A stretch of 64,000 bases of DNA from Neorhizobium galegae bv. officinalis (GCA_000985875.1 CCRI01000018.1:1-64000); one strand, 5' to 3'; numbered from the stretch's first letter, positions 8,548 to 17,284 are shown. The notes: generated by a model not told the origin, from the letters alone. Numbers and translations are program-made.

Positions 8548-8871
8548 TTAGTCGCCGGACCGGCGGTTCGGCCGCGACCAGATGAGGCTGAATGACTTGC
8601 CATCCTCGTCTTCGACCAGGTTGGCATAGAGCGGAGCGGTGAAGCTCGGATCGTCGAGCTTGAGACCGAGATAGTCGCGGCCCTCGTTAGACTGCTTGGA
8701 CCAGGCGGCTCCGATCTCGATGCGGCCGACAAAAACGCGGTGGCTCGGGGCGTTTTCGCCGCTGGCGCGCGTATCGGAGACGATACGGACGTTTTTGGTC
8801 TGGAGGGAAAGGGTGACGATCTCGCCGCTGAAGTCGTTGCCGGATTTCTGGAAGGTGCCGATGGTAGCCAT
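8548..8871 (-). CDS. DUF736 family protein (second copy)
   Basis: This 107-residue DUF736 protein starts MATIGTFQKSGNDFSG and has IGAAWSKQSNEGRDYLGLK plus the ending SLIWSRPNRR. It aligns over its whole length with the neighbouring copy. I placed the start at 8871, where AGGAG precedes the ATG and the family N-terminus begins. The open frame runs 77 codons further upstream, but that part is compositionally odd and unlike the family. Function is unknown; the conserved tandem pair suggests a role in plasmid physiology. Confidence 0.9.
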   Translation of the reverse strand: MATIGTFQKSGNDFSGEIVTLSLQTKNVRIVSDTRASGENAPSHRVFVGRIEIGAAWSKQSNEGRDYLGLKLDDPSFTAPLYANLVEDEDGKSFSLIWSRPNRRSGD

Positions 8872-9426
8872 TGTCGTTCTCCTGACTGGGTTTCCGAAGC
8901 CGCCCCTTGCGGCCTCGATAGCGGTCATGAGGCGCCAGTCTGGCCGACTGCATCCCATAGGGACCGCAGCGTCAGCGGAGGACGGCGTAAGGCGCACTTG
9001 TTGCCTCGCGAGGAATGCGGCGCAGCCGCAGGGGAAGAAGTTCGCCGAAGCCGTTGCAGGATCAGGACAGATTGGCGTCAGACCCGCCTGAAGAGAGGTC
9101 ACAGGGGGCCGTTTCCGAACACCGTCTCATGGGAACGACGCGGGGCAACGGTCTCCTTTCTGCAAGCCAGCGGTGGCAGAGCACATGCGTTCGCCGTTCG
9201 AACCTTTGGTCTGAGCCCGTTTCTTGATCCGCGCCCAGCACGTATCAACCTCATATCCGGTCGCCGTTCCAACGGCCGCACCACAATCCCGCCTTCGGCG
9301 GCTAGGGCTCAGGAGGACGAGACCATTCTCGATGACGGCATTTGAAGCCAGGCCGCGTTGCGGTCGTCCACCCTGGTTCCGGCGAGGCTGATCAAGCCCG
9401 TGCCGAACTGGTATGCGCTTGGTAGA
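8872..9426. other. Intergenic region between DUF736 and the IS110 element
   Basis: No credible gene was found in these 555 bases. They hold the leader of the second DUF736 gene and, from 9001, one copy of an imperfect direct repeat whose other copy is beyond the IS110 transposase at 10737. The outer end of the insertion element probably lies in the right part, but its boundary cannot be fixed from one copy. Confidence 0.6.
9001..9062 (+). repeat. Imperfect direct repeat, left copy flanking IS110
   Basis: TTGCCTCGCGAGGAATG (9001-9017) is identical to 10737-10753. Both copies continue after a short gap with CAGGGGAAGAA and then CCGTTGC(A)GGAT. The copies are in the same orientation on either side of the transposase gene. 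They read as related sequence blocks rather than as target-site duplications. Confidence 0.6.
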
Positions 9427-10578
9427 TCACTGTCTGATCACAGCGCCCTCGATTATCACGCCGGCACTGGCGAACTTCCACAGGGCGACAATCAACTTCC
9501 GCGCCAAGGCTGTGATCATCACCTTTTTGAAGCGGCCGCCATTTTGCGCAACCCGCTCATTGAACCAGCGACTGAGTTTCGATGCCGGCTGGTGCCTTAA
9601 CCACAGCCAAGCCATCTCCAGCAGTGTCGATCGGAGCCGCGGATTTCCGGACTTGCCGATCCCTTGTTCCCGATCGATCGACCCGCTCTGCCAAGGTGTC
9701 GGTGCCAGGCCAGCATAAGCGGCGACTTGCCGCCGGTTGTCGAAGTGCCGGAACAAGCCTTCACCCCACAATACAGCTGCAAACTCGGGGCCGACGCCAA
9801 CGACCTTGGATAGGAGAGCCACTTCGCGCGTTGATTGCCGTTCGTTGGCAAGCATGTCGTCACGCTCTGCCTCGACACCTTTGATCTGGTCGATGAGCAG
9901 TTCCAACCGGTCCAGTTCACGCAGAACCTGTCGCTTCATGTGTAGCGGCAGCACCCGACCATCGCCCGTGCGAAGCGTCTCGAGCTGCTCGCGGCGATCC
10001 CGCCGCAGTGGATCGTAGCCCCTGATGCCCTGCGAGAAGAGAAGGCCCTTGATACGATTGCTGTGCCGGATACGCTCCTCCATCAGAACCTTCCGCTCCC
10101 TGACGATGCGACGCCGATCCTCTTCGTCGTGATCCGGTACCCGTAGCATCGAGCAGACCCGCGGCTCACCCCGTTTGAAGGCGAGCAAGGCCCGGATCAA
10201 GCTTTCGCCGTCCAACCTATCGGTCTTCACCCGCCTCTTGCGACGCGAGGTCGCGATGGAGGCGGCGTCAACGACATGGCTCTCGTAGCCTTCGGCCGAC
10301 AGCGCCCGGTGAACCCAGAATCCATCCAGACCGGCCTCCTGGATGATGACAAATGGATATTCGCGGCCGGTGCGATCACGTACCTTTCGGCGCAGCGTAG
10401 AAAGTTGGGCAAAAAGACTGGCGATGTCGCCACCGACAATAGTGTGGCGGGACATCTTGTCTCCAGCGCCCGGCGACATCGAGGTGAGTAGCCACGTCTT
10501 CTTGCTCAACTCGATCGAGGCGAAAATTGCGCCAGGATCCTTCTGGCGATTTCCTGCTGCAACGTATTCTTGCGACAT
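9427..10578 (-). CDS. IS110-family transposase
   Basis: This 383-residue protein has an N-terminal RuvC-like DEDD domain and a C-terminal Tnp20 (transposase_20) domain. It begins IFASIELSKKTW, then has IIQEAGLDGFW and RVKTDRLDGESL, giving acidic residues Glu23, Glu81, Asp120 and Asp123. Glu23 stands where many relatives have Asp. The C-terminal part has GVGPEFAAVLWGE, AAYAGLAPTPWQSG and GNPRLRSTLLEMAW, containing the serine region. IS110 elements recombine without classical inverted repeats and use an RNA-guided mechanism in at least some members. The frame is intact, so the element could be active. It may have been inserted between the backbone block and the metabolic cargo. Confidence 0.93.
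   Translation of the reverse strand: MSQEYVAAGNRQKDPGAIFASIELSKKTWLLTSMSPGAGDKMSRHTIVGGDIASLFAQLSTLRRKVRDRTGREYPFVIIQEAGLDGFWVHRALSAEGYESHVVDAASIATSRRKRRVKTDRLDGESLIRALLAFKRGEPRVCSMLRVPDHDEEDRRRIVRERKVLMEERIRHSNRIKGLLFSQGIRGYDPLRRDRREQLETLRTGDGRVLPLHMKRQVLRELDRLELLIDQIKGVEAERDDMLANERQSTREVALLSKVVGVGPEFAAVLWGEGLFRHFDNRRQVAAYAGLAPTPWQSGSIDREQGIGKSGNPRLRSTLLEMAWLWLRHQPASKLSRWFNERVAQNGGRFKKVMITALARKLIVALWKFASAGVIIEGAVIRQ
9427..10578 (-). mobile_element. IS110-type insertion sequence (minimum extent)
   Basis: Only the transposase-coding part is delimited. IS110 elements lack obvious terminal inverted repeats and have non-coding ends that carry the bridge RNA, so the true element extends some way into one or both flanks (8872-9426 and 10579-11199). 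I could not find its ends by eye. Confidence 0.6.
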
Positions 10579-11199
10579 CGTCCTGGTCCCTTCCGTACGG
10601 CGTTGACGTCGGCTGGATCAAAACAGATCGCCGCCACTACTCATAGGATCTCGATGGCAGTCGATAAGACCGGAGAGGAGCGGCCTGCACCTGCAAGGCC
10701 GAAACGGAGTGGAGGGCGGCCATAGCAGAGGCTTTCTTGCCTCGCGAGGAATGGGCGTTTCAGCGCACAGGGGAAGAAAACGAGCTGGCCGTTGCGGATG
10801 CCGATCGAGCCGAGCATCGCGAGGCGGTCTTTGGTCAGACATGCCCCATCGAGACCGCAGTGGACGTGCCAGCTTAGCGGATCAAGGAATACGACGATGG
10901 CGTCATCTGCGCGCGATCGAAGTGAATTGCATGCATAAGCCGCCCAGCCCACTCTTCTCGAAAGCGAACGTCGAGAGCCAAGGCTTGGTGACAAGAAATC
11001 TAAACAGAGGACTGAAACCCATACTGGCGCAGAGCTCGAAGCGCTCGCTAAATGAAGGACGAGACGATGGGATGATCTCCGAACTTCAAGATATCTTCCG
11101 CGCTGCCTACGGATGCCGCAGAATGCATCGAGCGCCAGCGTATGGCGCCCGGTCTCTCGTCGTTGGCGCGACTTCAACCGTGCCGATCTGCGTTGACGG
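10579..11199. other. Gene-poor region right of IS110
   Basis: About 620 bases with no gene I can support. They contain the right copy of the imperfect repeat (10737-10798) and the upstream flank of the transposase. Short open frames exist but show no family resemblance. The composition and fragmentary look fit decayed insertion debris. Confidence 0.5.
10737..10798 (+). repeat. Imperfect direct repeat, right copy flanking IS110
   Basis: This copy shares the 17-mer TTGCCTCGCGAGGAATG with the copy at 9001, then CAGGGGAAGAA and CCGTTGCGGAT with small gaps. On the minus strand both could encode a peptide with FFPC and FLARQ, so this may be the relic of a duplicated coding segment. Confidence 0.55.
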
Positions 11200-12144
11200 C
11201 TAGAGCTGCTTCTCTGTGACCGTCGCAAGAGTTGCGGCCTCACCCTCAAGCGCGAGGCGCGCTTCCGGCCAAGCGCCCTCATCCGCGCCGAGCGCGGTCT
11301 GAAGCCAGGCGAGCGTGAGACGCCGTGTCGCTTCCAGCACGTCCGGTGCTTCAGTCTCTGTTTCCTTTGCGTCAAGCGCTGCGATCCCACCAAGGCCATG
11401 TCCGACGCCATGCATCATCAGCATTGCCTTGGCGCCCGGTGCATCGTGGAAAGCATCTGCATGCCATTCAGGACCGCGGGTGGTAAAATGCGGATTGTCC
11501 ATATCACCGCAAACGACGAGGCTGCGCGTCGTCAGGGTCGAGAAATCCACGTCGAAGAATGGAAACCGGGCAGCACTCTCAGGCGTCATTGCCTTGCCGC
11601 CGCGTCCCGGTGTCGTCAGAAGAACGCCCGCCGAGATGCGAGGGTCGGAAAAGTCCTCACCATCCACCTGTGCACCGAGCAGGAGCCCGACGGTGTGACC
11701 GCCGAAGGAGTGACCCACTGCGCCGATGCGTGCATGATCCATCCGCCCAGCAACGGCCGGCGCCTGTCTCTCGATCTCCGGCAGTTGGTCCAGGATCGCC
11801 TTCATCTCCTCGACCCGTTCACGCCAGAAGAAGGGCGCGCCGGATGAATCCGATGGCAAGCCACCGACCCGCGAACTCGCGTGCGTCGGCTGGATGACGG
11901 CGAATCCTCTCTCCGCCCAGAACTGGACAAGGGGAGCGTAGCCGTCCTTCGACGGGATATAGTTGGAAGGGCCGTAGCCATGCGACAGCAGCACGATCGG
12001 CAGCTTGTCGCCGCTTGCCGGCGCGGTCAGACGCAGTTCCAACGGCTGGCGGCCCGGCATTGTAAGACGGATCGGCGTGTAGGCCACTGTCAGCGTGGCT
12101 TCAGGCGTCGGGATATGCTTCGCGAGGTTGATCAGATTGTTCAT
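11200..12144 (-). CDS. Alpha/beta hydrolase (dienelactone hydrolase/lipase-like)
   Basis: This 314-residue protein has the alpha/beta-hydrolase pattern: oxyanion strand PIVLLSHGYGP (residues 49-59), nucleophile elbow GHSFGG (Ser146), an acidic residue in VVCGDMDNPHF (Asp214 or Asp216), and a catalytic histidine in HGVGHGLGG (His249). There is no signal peptide, so it should be cytosolic. The substrate is unknown; the pattern resembles bacterial predicted dienelactone hydrolases and PAF-acetylhydrolase-like enzymes. It lies 39 bases after an SDR gene on the same strand, and the two probably form one transcript facing the AraC-type regulator. Confidence 0.85.
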   Translation of the reverse strand: MNNLINLAKHIPTPEATLTVAYTPIRLTMPGRQPLELRLTAPASGDKLPIVLLSHGYGPSNYIPSKDGYAPLVQFWAERGFAVIQPTHASSRVGGLPSDSSGAPFFWRERVEEMKAILDQLPEIERQAPAVAGRMDHARIGAVGHSFGGHTVGLLLGAQVDGEDFSDPRISAGVLLTTPGRGGKAMTPESAARFPFFDVDFSTLTTRSLVVCGDMDNPHFTTRGPEWHADAFHDAPGAKAMLMMHGVGHGLGGIAALDAKETETEAPDVLEATRRLTLAWLQTALGADEGAWPEARLALEGEAATLATVTEKQL

Positions 12145-12183
12145 GGGTCTGGACCTTCAAAGGTGGGTTTCGGATGGTGATGT

Positions 12184-12942
12184 TCAGGCGAGCAAATGAC
12201 CCGCTTCGCGGTACGAGGTTTCCGCGTCGGCGCCGGCTGGGATCTTCATCGGCGCGTCGATCTCTGTCACAGACCGCCACACCGCCTCTGCAACCGCATC
12301 CGATGTCGTGACCTCTGTGCCCGAACGCAGCTTCGTCATGTAGTCGTCGACGAAGGCGGTATATGGCTCGGGAATTACCATGCCCATGCGCGAAACAGCA
12401 TTCCTCCCGAAGCCGGTCGTCGGCGCCGAGCCAGGCAAAACAAGTTTGGCGCGGATTCCGAACAGCGCCGCTTCGAGCGCGAGGCTCTCCGTGAAGGCGT
12501 TGAGGGCGGCCTTGCTGGCGCTGTAGACCGAAAGTGCTGGCAGCGGCCTGATCGTGACGGCGGAACTGACGTTGACGATGACGCCTGAACGCCGGGCCCG
12601 CATCTGCCGGAGAACGGCTTTGGTCATCGCCATTGCGCCGAAGACGTTTGTCTCGAACAGTTCGCGTACCTTCGACATCTCCGAGCCTTCAAGCACATTG
12701 AGCATGCCGACGCCGGCATTGTTGACCAGGGCGTCGATCGTGCCGGCGGCTTCGACCGCCTCAGCAATGCTGTCGGCGCTGGTGACATCCAGCGGCAGGA
12801 TTTCGAGCCGGTCGTTCGACGGAAGGAGGTCGTTTTGCGGTGTGCGCATGGTCGCGACCACCTCCCACCCGGCGTCCACGAATTTCTGCGCGATGGCGAG
12901 GCCGAAACCGGACGAGCAACCGGTGATGAGGATCTTTGGCAT
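12184..12942 (-). CDS. Short-chain dehydrogenase/reductase (classical SDR)
   Basis: This 252-residue protein is a classical SDR. It has the cofactor motif TGCSSGFG near the N-terminus, the NNAG motif (LVNNAGVGML), a serine in NVSSAV, and the catalytic YSASK. It begins MPKILITGCSSGFG, a normal SDR start. Arg in MRTPQ after the second strand suggests a preference for NADP(H), but this is only a hint. The gene is divergent from an araC-type regulator with a 95-base shared promoter region that holds an inverted repeat. The substrate is not predictable. Confidence 0.9.
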   Translation of the reverse strand: MPKILITGCSSGFGLAIAQKFVDAGWEVVATMRTPQNDLLPSNDRLEILPLDVTSADSIAEAVEAAGTIDALVNNAGVGMLNVLEGSEMSKVRELFETNVFGAMAMTKAVLRQMRARRSGVIVNVSSAVTIRPLPALSVYSASKAALNAFTESLALEAALFGIRAKLVLPGSAPTTGFGRNAVSRMGMVIPEPYTAFVDDYMTKLRSGTEVTTSDAVAEAVWRSVTEIDAPMKIPAGADAETSYREAGHLLA

Positions 12943-12989
12943 GTTCTGTCTCCTGACGTTTGACTAGCCTGAAGATGGACCCGATCATC

Positions 12990-13014
12990 CGGACATGCTA
13001 TATGCGTATGTCCG
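12990..13014. promoter_or_regulatory. Inverted repeat in the SDR/AraC divergent promoter
   Basis: CGGACAT (12990-12996) and ATGTCCG (13008-13014) are perfect inverted arms around an AT-rich 11-base centre containing TATATG. Its position between the divergent SDR and AraC-type genes makes it a likely operator or overlapping promoter for that pair. Regulator binding is inferred. Confidence 0.55.
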
Positions 13015-13037
13015 ATAGTGTTTAGCGGGAGTCCGAA

Positions 13038-13940
13038 TTGATAATAGATCCGGTTGCCGAAGTTGTTTCCTTGTTGAAGCCGAGCCCGTCGATCTCAAAG
13101 CTGGTGACGGGCGGCGGTCAGTGGCTGGTTGAGCGTACGGAGCTCGGAAGCCCCTTCTACTGCGCGGTCGTCGAAGGCCACTGCCTGATGACGATCGCCG
13201 GTCGTGAGCCAATGGTTCTGACTACAGGCGACTTCATCCTTGTCCCGAAGATCTTTTCCTTCACGATGAGCAGCATGGAGCCGCCACCACGCGGCGCACT
13301 TGCCCAACGGCTGGAAACCAGCCCCGGTGTCTTTCGCCTGGGCGACCCGGAAGCGCCGGCAGAGATCAAGGCACTGGTTGGACATTGTGCTTTCGGCTCG
13401 GATGACAAAGCTCTGCTTGTTTCGCTGCTGCCGGAGGTCATCCATGTTCATGGTGAAGAGCGACTGATGGCTCTGGTCCGCATGATCAACGAGGAGACGA
13501 GGGCTGATCGTGCCGCACGCGAAATGGTGCTTCACCGGTTGCTCGAAGTGTTGTTCATCGATGCAATACGATCGGCCGCAAGTGCCAAGGCGCCACCGTG
13601 CCTCCTGCGCGGCATGGCTGATCCGCTGCTGGCGCCGATACTGCGCCGGATCCATGCAGATCCGGGTCGCAGCATGACAGTGGAGACGCTCGCACAGGAG
13701 GCTGCCATGTCTCGTTCGACCTTCTTCGATCGTTTCCGCAAGGAAGTAGGCGTTGCGCCGATGGAGTATGCGACCGGATGGCGCATGGCGCTCGCGAAAG
13801 AGTATCTCCGCGAAGATGTTGCCATGGCCGACATCGCCCAGCGCGTCGGTTATGGATCGACGAGCGCATTCAGCGTGGCCTTCAATCGGCATGTGGGAAT
13901 GCCACCTGGGGCGTATTCTCGCGCAGTTGCTGCGGCTTAA
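13038..13940 (+). CDS. AraC-family transcriptional regulator (cupin sensor)
   Basis: This 300-residue regulator has an N-terminal cupin-type sensor domain (Cupin_6-like, with GQWLVERTELGSPFYCAVVEG and LTTGDFILVP) and a C-terminal double helix-turn-helix from about residue 200 (EAAMSRSTFFDRFRKEVG and IAQRVGYGSTSAFSVAFNR). AraC proteins of this build commonly control adjacent oxidoreductase genes. It is divergent from the SDR-hydrolase pair, which is the obvious target. The inducer is unknown. The start at 13038 is TTG; no better start is nearby. Confidence 0.9.
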   Translation: MIIDPVAEVVSLLKPSPSISKLVTGGGQWLVERTELGSPFYCAVVEGHCLMTIAGREPMVLTTGDFILVPKIFSFTMSSMEPPPRGALAQRLETSPGVFRLGDPEAPAEIKALVGHCAFGSDDKALLVSLLPEVIHVHGEERLMALVRMINEETRADRAAREMVLHRLLEVLFIDAIRSAASAKAPPCLLRGMADPLLAPILRRIHADPGRSMTVETLAQEAAMSRSTFFDRFRKEVGVAPMEYATGWRMALAKEYLREDVAMADIAQRVGYGSTSAFSVAFNRHVGMPPGAYSRAVAAA

Positions 13941-13952
13941 CGCGCCCGACCC

Positions 13953-14843
13953 CTAGCCACCGATATAGGCGGCCAGCTCTTCAGGTGTTCCCTTGGGGAA
14001 AGCCTGCTTCAGGAAATCGAGGAAGGCAGAGACCCGAGCACTCAAGAGACGCCGCGACGGGTAAAGCGCCCAGAGCGCGATATTGGAATTTTCGACGTCT
14101 CCCCAGTGCATCAAGGTGCCGGCGGCTAGATCGTGGCTCACCAGCGAGATCGGAAGGCGCGCCGCCCCGACGCCTGCCCTCACGGCGTCGCGAACCATGA
14201 TGAGGGACGACAGGACGAGGACAGGATCGATCCTGATCTTGGAAGAACCTTCGGATGTCATGACAGTCCAGGTCTCTGGACCTGCCCCTTCCCGGATAAC
14301 GCCCGGCACGGGTTGATCGCCAGCGGGTCGCGCAAGATCGGGAAGTGCCACGACAACCAAACGATCATGCAGAAAAGCTCGACCGACGAGACTTTCGTCC
14401 GGAGCCGGGTTGACGCGGATGACAAGGTCATAACCCTCCTCGATCATGTCGACAGCGCGATCCTCCGTAGTGATCTCAAGTCGCACATCCGGGTATTTCA
14501 GCGCAAAGCCGGCCGCGATCTTGCCCATCGCGGTCTGCGACAACAGGAGCGGCGCGCTGATCCGCAATCGACCGCGAAGCTTTTCCGCACCGGAGGCAAT
14601 CGCCGCCGCGGTCTCGTCCAACTCCGTCAGCAACACAGCTGTTCGCTCGTAGAGCGCCCGCCCTTCCTCCGTCAGCTTGAGGGCGCGCGCGCCGCGCTCG
14701 AACAGCCGAAGCTGAAGTGCCGCCTCAAGTTCCGTAACACGCCGCGACAGCGTTGCCTTTGGTCGGCCGGTCGCGCGGGCAGCTTTGCCAAATCCGCCAT
14801 GGCGAGCAACGAGGTTGAAGTCGGCAAGTGCAAGCAGGTCCAT
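13953..14843 (-). CDS. LysR-family transcriptional regulator
   Basis: This 296-residue protein has the LysR N-terminal winged helix (residues 1-60, with GFGKAARATGRPKATLSRRV and LFERG) and a periplasmic-binding-like effector domain from about residue 90. It resembles the subgroup that controls divergent quinone- or aldehyde-responsive oxidoreductases. It is transcribed away from a three-gene plus-strand unit (14949-17067) with a 105-base gap holding a perfect palindrome, the usual arrangement for a LysR regulator and its target. It is convergent with the AraC gene, the stop codons being 13 bases apart. Confidence 0.9.
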   Translation of the reverse strand: MDLLALADFNLVARHGGFGKAARATGRPKATLSRRVTELEAALQLRLFERGARALKLTEEGRALYERTAVLLTELDETAAAIASGAEKLRGRLRISAPLLLSQTAMGKIAAGFALKYPDVRLEITTEDRAVDMIEEGYDLVIRVNPAPDESLVGRAFLHDRLVVVALPDLARPAGDQPVPGVIREGAGPETWTVMTSEGSSKIRIDPVLVLSSLIMVRDAVRAGVGAARLPISLVSHDLAAGTLMHWGDVENSNIALWALYPSRRLLSARVSAFLDFLKQAFPKGTPEELAAYIGG

Positions 14844-14859
14844 GGATGTTCCACCTGTG

Positions 14860-14872
14860 AGACGCAGCGTCT
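14860..14872. promoter_or_regulatory. Palindrome in the LysR divergent promoter
   Basis: AGACGCAGCGTCT is a perfect 13-base dyad (6-bp arms around a central A), 17 bases upstream of the LysR start codon. LysR regulators bind such dyads in the shared promoter region. Assignment as the operator is inference. Confidence 0.5.
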
Positions 14873-14948
14873 AGATTAGCGGTCTATCGGATCACCCGTG
14901 AACCATCCATATTCGGGGTGTCAAGCAAACAACCCCGGAGAAACTCCC

Positions 14949-15818
14949 ATGACCATTCTTGTTACCGGCGCCACCGGAAATATCGGCGCGCAAGTCATCC
15001 AGCACCTCGTCAACCACGGTGCAGACGTTCGAGCCCTTGTGCGCGATCCCTCCAAGGCAGACTTCCCGGCCGGCGTCGCCGTTGTGAAGGGCGACCTCTT
15101 GGATGTGGACACGCTACGCAACGCATTCGACGGCGTCTCTACGCTCTTTCTGCTGAACGCTGTCGTACCTGACGAATTCACCCAGGCTCTGATCGCCCTC
15201 AACGTGGCGCAGGCGGCCGGCATCGAACGGATCGTCTACCTGTCGGTGATCCATGCCGACGTCTATGTCAACGTTCCGCATTTCGCCGGCAAATTCGGCG
15301 TCGAACGCATGATCGAGCAGATGGGGATCAACGCGACGATCCTGCGCCCGGCCTACTTCATCCAGAACGATCTGACGATCAAGGATGTCATCACCAGCTA
15401 TGGCATCTACCCGATGCCGGTCGGCGACAAGGGCCTCGCCATGATCGACGTGCGCGACATCGCCGAGATCGCCGCCATGGAGCTCCTGCGGCGAGAACAG
15501 GCTGCGCAGCCGCTTCCCCTCACCCGCATCAATCTTGTCGGTCCCGAAACACTGACAGGTGCGGGTATTGCGACAATCTGGTCGGACGCCCTGGGATGCG
15601 CCATCACCTATGGCGGCGGCGATACGGCAGCGTTCGAGCAGAACCTCAAGCAGTTCATGCCGCCATGGATGGCCTACGACATGCGCATGATGGGCGAGCG
15701 GTTCCTGACCGACGGCATGCTGCCTGAAGACAGCGATGTGGAGCGCCTTACTGCGATGCTCGGCCGCCCGCTTCGCTCCTATCGCGACTTCGCTTTGGAA
15801 ACTGCGGCCTCCGCCTGA
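14949..15818 (+). CDS. NmrA-like NAD(P)-binding protein (atypical SDR)
   Basis: This 289-residue protein starts MTILVTGATGNIGAQVIQHL, with the GxxGxxG cofactor motif of NmrA/HSCARG-like atypical SDRs. ALVRDPSKADF follows strand two and KGDLLDVDTL follows strand three, both normal for the family. The YxxxK pair is replaced by a less conserved region, as in NmrA-type proteins, many of which are quinone reductases or redox sensors. I chose ATG at 14949, with GGAGAAA upstream. It is first gene of a unit with an AtaL-like protein and another SDR, divergent from the LysR gene. Confidence 0.88.
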   Translation: MTILVTGATGNIGAQVIQHLVNHGADVRALVRDPSKADFPAGVAVVKGDLLDVDTLRNAFDGVSTLFLLNAVVPDEFTQALIALNVAQAAGIERIVYLSVIHADVYVNVPHFAGKFGVERMIEQMGINATILRPAYFIQNDLTIKDVITSYGIYPMPVGDKGLAMIDVRDIAEIAAMELLRREQAAQPLPLTRINLVGPETLTGAGIATIWSDALGCAITYGGGDTAAFEQNLKQFMPPWMAYDMRMMGERFLTDGMLPEDSDVERLTAMLGRPLRSYRDFALETAASA

Positions 15819-15855
15819 GGCAAGCCACCCACATCTCAATAGAAAGACTTCCGTC

Positions 15856-16329
15856 ATGATCTATGCGACCGCCACCATTCCCGTGAACCCGGAAGGCGAA
15901 ACCCGGCTCACCCGAGAGCAGCTCTGGAAAGGCCTTGAACTGAAAGCGCGCGATGCGCGCCTGTTTCTGCCACCAGGCCTTTGCACCCGCTGCGACGTCG
16001 TTGAGGAAAGCGCAACCCATTTCGTTCGCGAAGCCACGATCGCAGGCGCCGAAATCAGGGAGATCATCACCCTCGAACCGCAGAGCAAGGTCACGTTCTT
16101 TCAAGCCACCGGTCCGCGCGAGGGCGCCATCATCAACGAATTGTTCGAGGATGAAGGCGGGGCGCTGCAGCTGAAATTCTATTGCTACCTCGGACTGCGC
16201 GGCAAGCAATCCGGCGGACCTGAGGAGCAGGCCGAACAGGCGCAGTTCGACAGCGACAAGGGCTACCGATCCGCATTGCTGTCGACGCTCAAGCGGACCC
16301 GCGAACTCGTCGCAGAGGGCAAGCTCTGA
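15856..16329 (+). CDS. AtaL-like (DUF1857) SRPBCC-fold protein
   Basis: This 157-residue protein starts MIYATATIPVNPEGETRLTREQLWKG and has LELKARDARLFLPPG. The pattern matches DUF1857/AtaL-like proteins of the START/SRPBCC fold, which bind hydrophobic ligands. AtaL-like genes occur in secondary metabolism and detoxification clusters in fungi and bacteria. It lies 37 bases after the NmrA-like gene and 69 bases before the next SDR, suggesting one transcript. The ligand is unknown. Confidence 0.75.
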   Translation: MIYATATIPVNPEGETRLTREQLWKGLELKARDARLFLPPGLCTRCDVVEESATHFVREATIAGAEIREIITLEPQSKVTFFQATGPREGAIINELFEDEGGALQLKFYCYLGLRGKQSGGPEEQAEQAQFDSDKGYRSALLSTLKRTRELVAEGKL

Positions 16330-16398
16330 TTTCCGCCTTTATCAAAATCAATCGGGCGGCCTCTTGAGAGGCGCCCGGCCTCTCACAGGACCAATCCC

Positions 16399-17067
16399 AT
16401 GCTCAACTCTCCCACAGACACACAGCCAGCCGACCTTCCCAAAATCCTTGTCCTTGGCGCCACCGGCCCGACAGGCCGCCAGATCGTTAGCCAGGCCATC
16501 GCCCGTGGCTATGATGTTACCGCGCTGGTTCGCTCGCCGGATAAAGCGGCCGGCTTGATCGGCGCCAGGATCGTTGTCGGCGATGCACGCGACGGAAACG
16601 CGATACGTAAGGCGGTAAGAGGTCGCGACGCTGTGATCAGCGCGCTCGGCACTCCTGCAAGCCCGTTCCGCGAAGTCACCCTTCTTTCCACTGCGACGCG
16701 AGCGCTTGTCGACGCGATGCAGGCGGAGGGGGTGTCACGTCTCGTCGCCATCACGGGTATTGGCGCCGGCGACAGCGCGGGGCACGGCGGCTTCCTGTTC
16801 GACAATCTGATCTTCCCCCTCCTCTTGCGCAAGGTCTATGCCGACAAGAACCGGCAGGAGTTGATCATCGAGAATAGCGGGCTCGACTGGACGATCGTCC
16901 GCCCTTCCATCCTGAATAACAAGCTTGGCGTGAAGACAGTGCGTGCACTGGCAAGCCTCGATAATTTCAACGGCGGTTCGATTTCGCGTGGCGACGTTGC
17001 AGCCTTTGTGCTCGATCAGGTCACCTCGGATCAATGGCTCCGTCAGACGCCACTCATCACCTGGTAG
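16399..17067 (+). CDS. NAD(P)-binding atypical SDR (BVR-B/flavin-reductase-like)
   Basis: This 222-residue protein has ILVLGATGPTGRQIVSQAIARGYDVTALVRSP, an atypical-SDR Rossmann start with GATGPTG. VVGDARDG, AVISALGTP and WTIVRPSIL follow in the expected places. This pattern resembles biliverdin reductase B/flavin reductase-like proteins. A 15-residue N-terminal extension precedes the fold. AGGA is found before the ATG at 16399. It is last in the LysR-divergent unit; a hairpin terminator lies about 190 bases downstream. Confidence 0.85.
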   Translation: MLNSPTDTQPADLPKILVLGATGPTGRQIVSQAIARGYDVTALVRSPDKAAGLIGARIVVGDARDGNAIRKAVRGRDAVISALGTPASPFREVTLLSTATRALVDAMQAEGVSRLVAITGIGAGDSAGHGGFLFDNLIFPLLLRKVYADKNRQELIIENSGLDWTIVRPSILNNKLGVKTVRALASLDNFNGGSISRGDVAAFVLDQVTSDQWLRQTPLITW

Positions 17068-17255
17068 CCCTCGCGACGACTAACGACCGGCAAAACAGCA
17101 AGCAGCACCCAATGCATAGCTGCACTGCACAAAAATGAGGTGCGGTAAGGTCAAAATGCGGGCATAGTGCCTCCAGCTGATGCACATGGCGGCTTCCTCC
17201 CAGTTCCGCCGCAGCAGCTGTTCCCCTCTGGAGGTCAATGACCTTCACACTTTAT

Positions 17256-17284
17256 GGGCCGCGGTCTTCCGTCGGCCCTTTTTT
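17256..17284 (+). terminator. Rho-independent terminator (plus strand)
   Basis: GGGCCG (17256-17261) pairs with CGGCCC (17273-17278) and is followed immediately by six T residues. It ends the LysR-controlled plus-strand unit, about 190 bases past its last stop codon. Confidence 0.75.

Noticed and set aside
10709..11203. 164-codon plus-strand frame ending in a sequence slightly like an IS3 integrase start
   Set aside because: The resemblance is limited to a few residues (FRAAYGCRRMH) and no catalytic residues follow.
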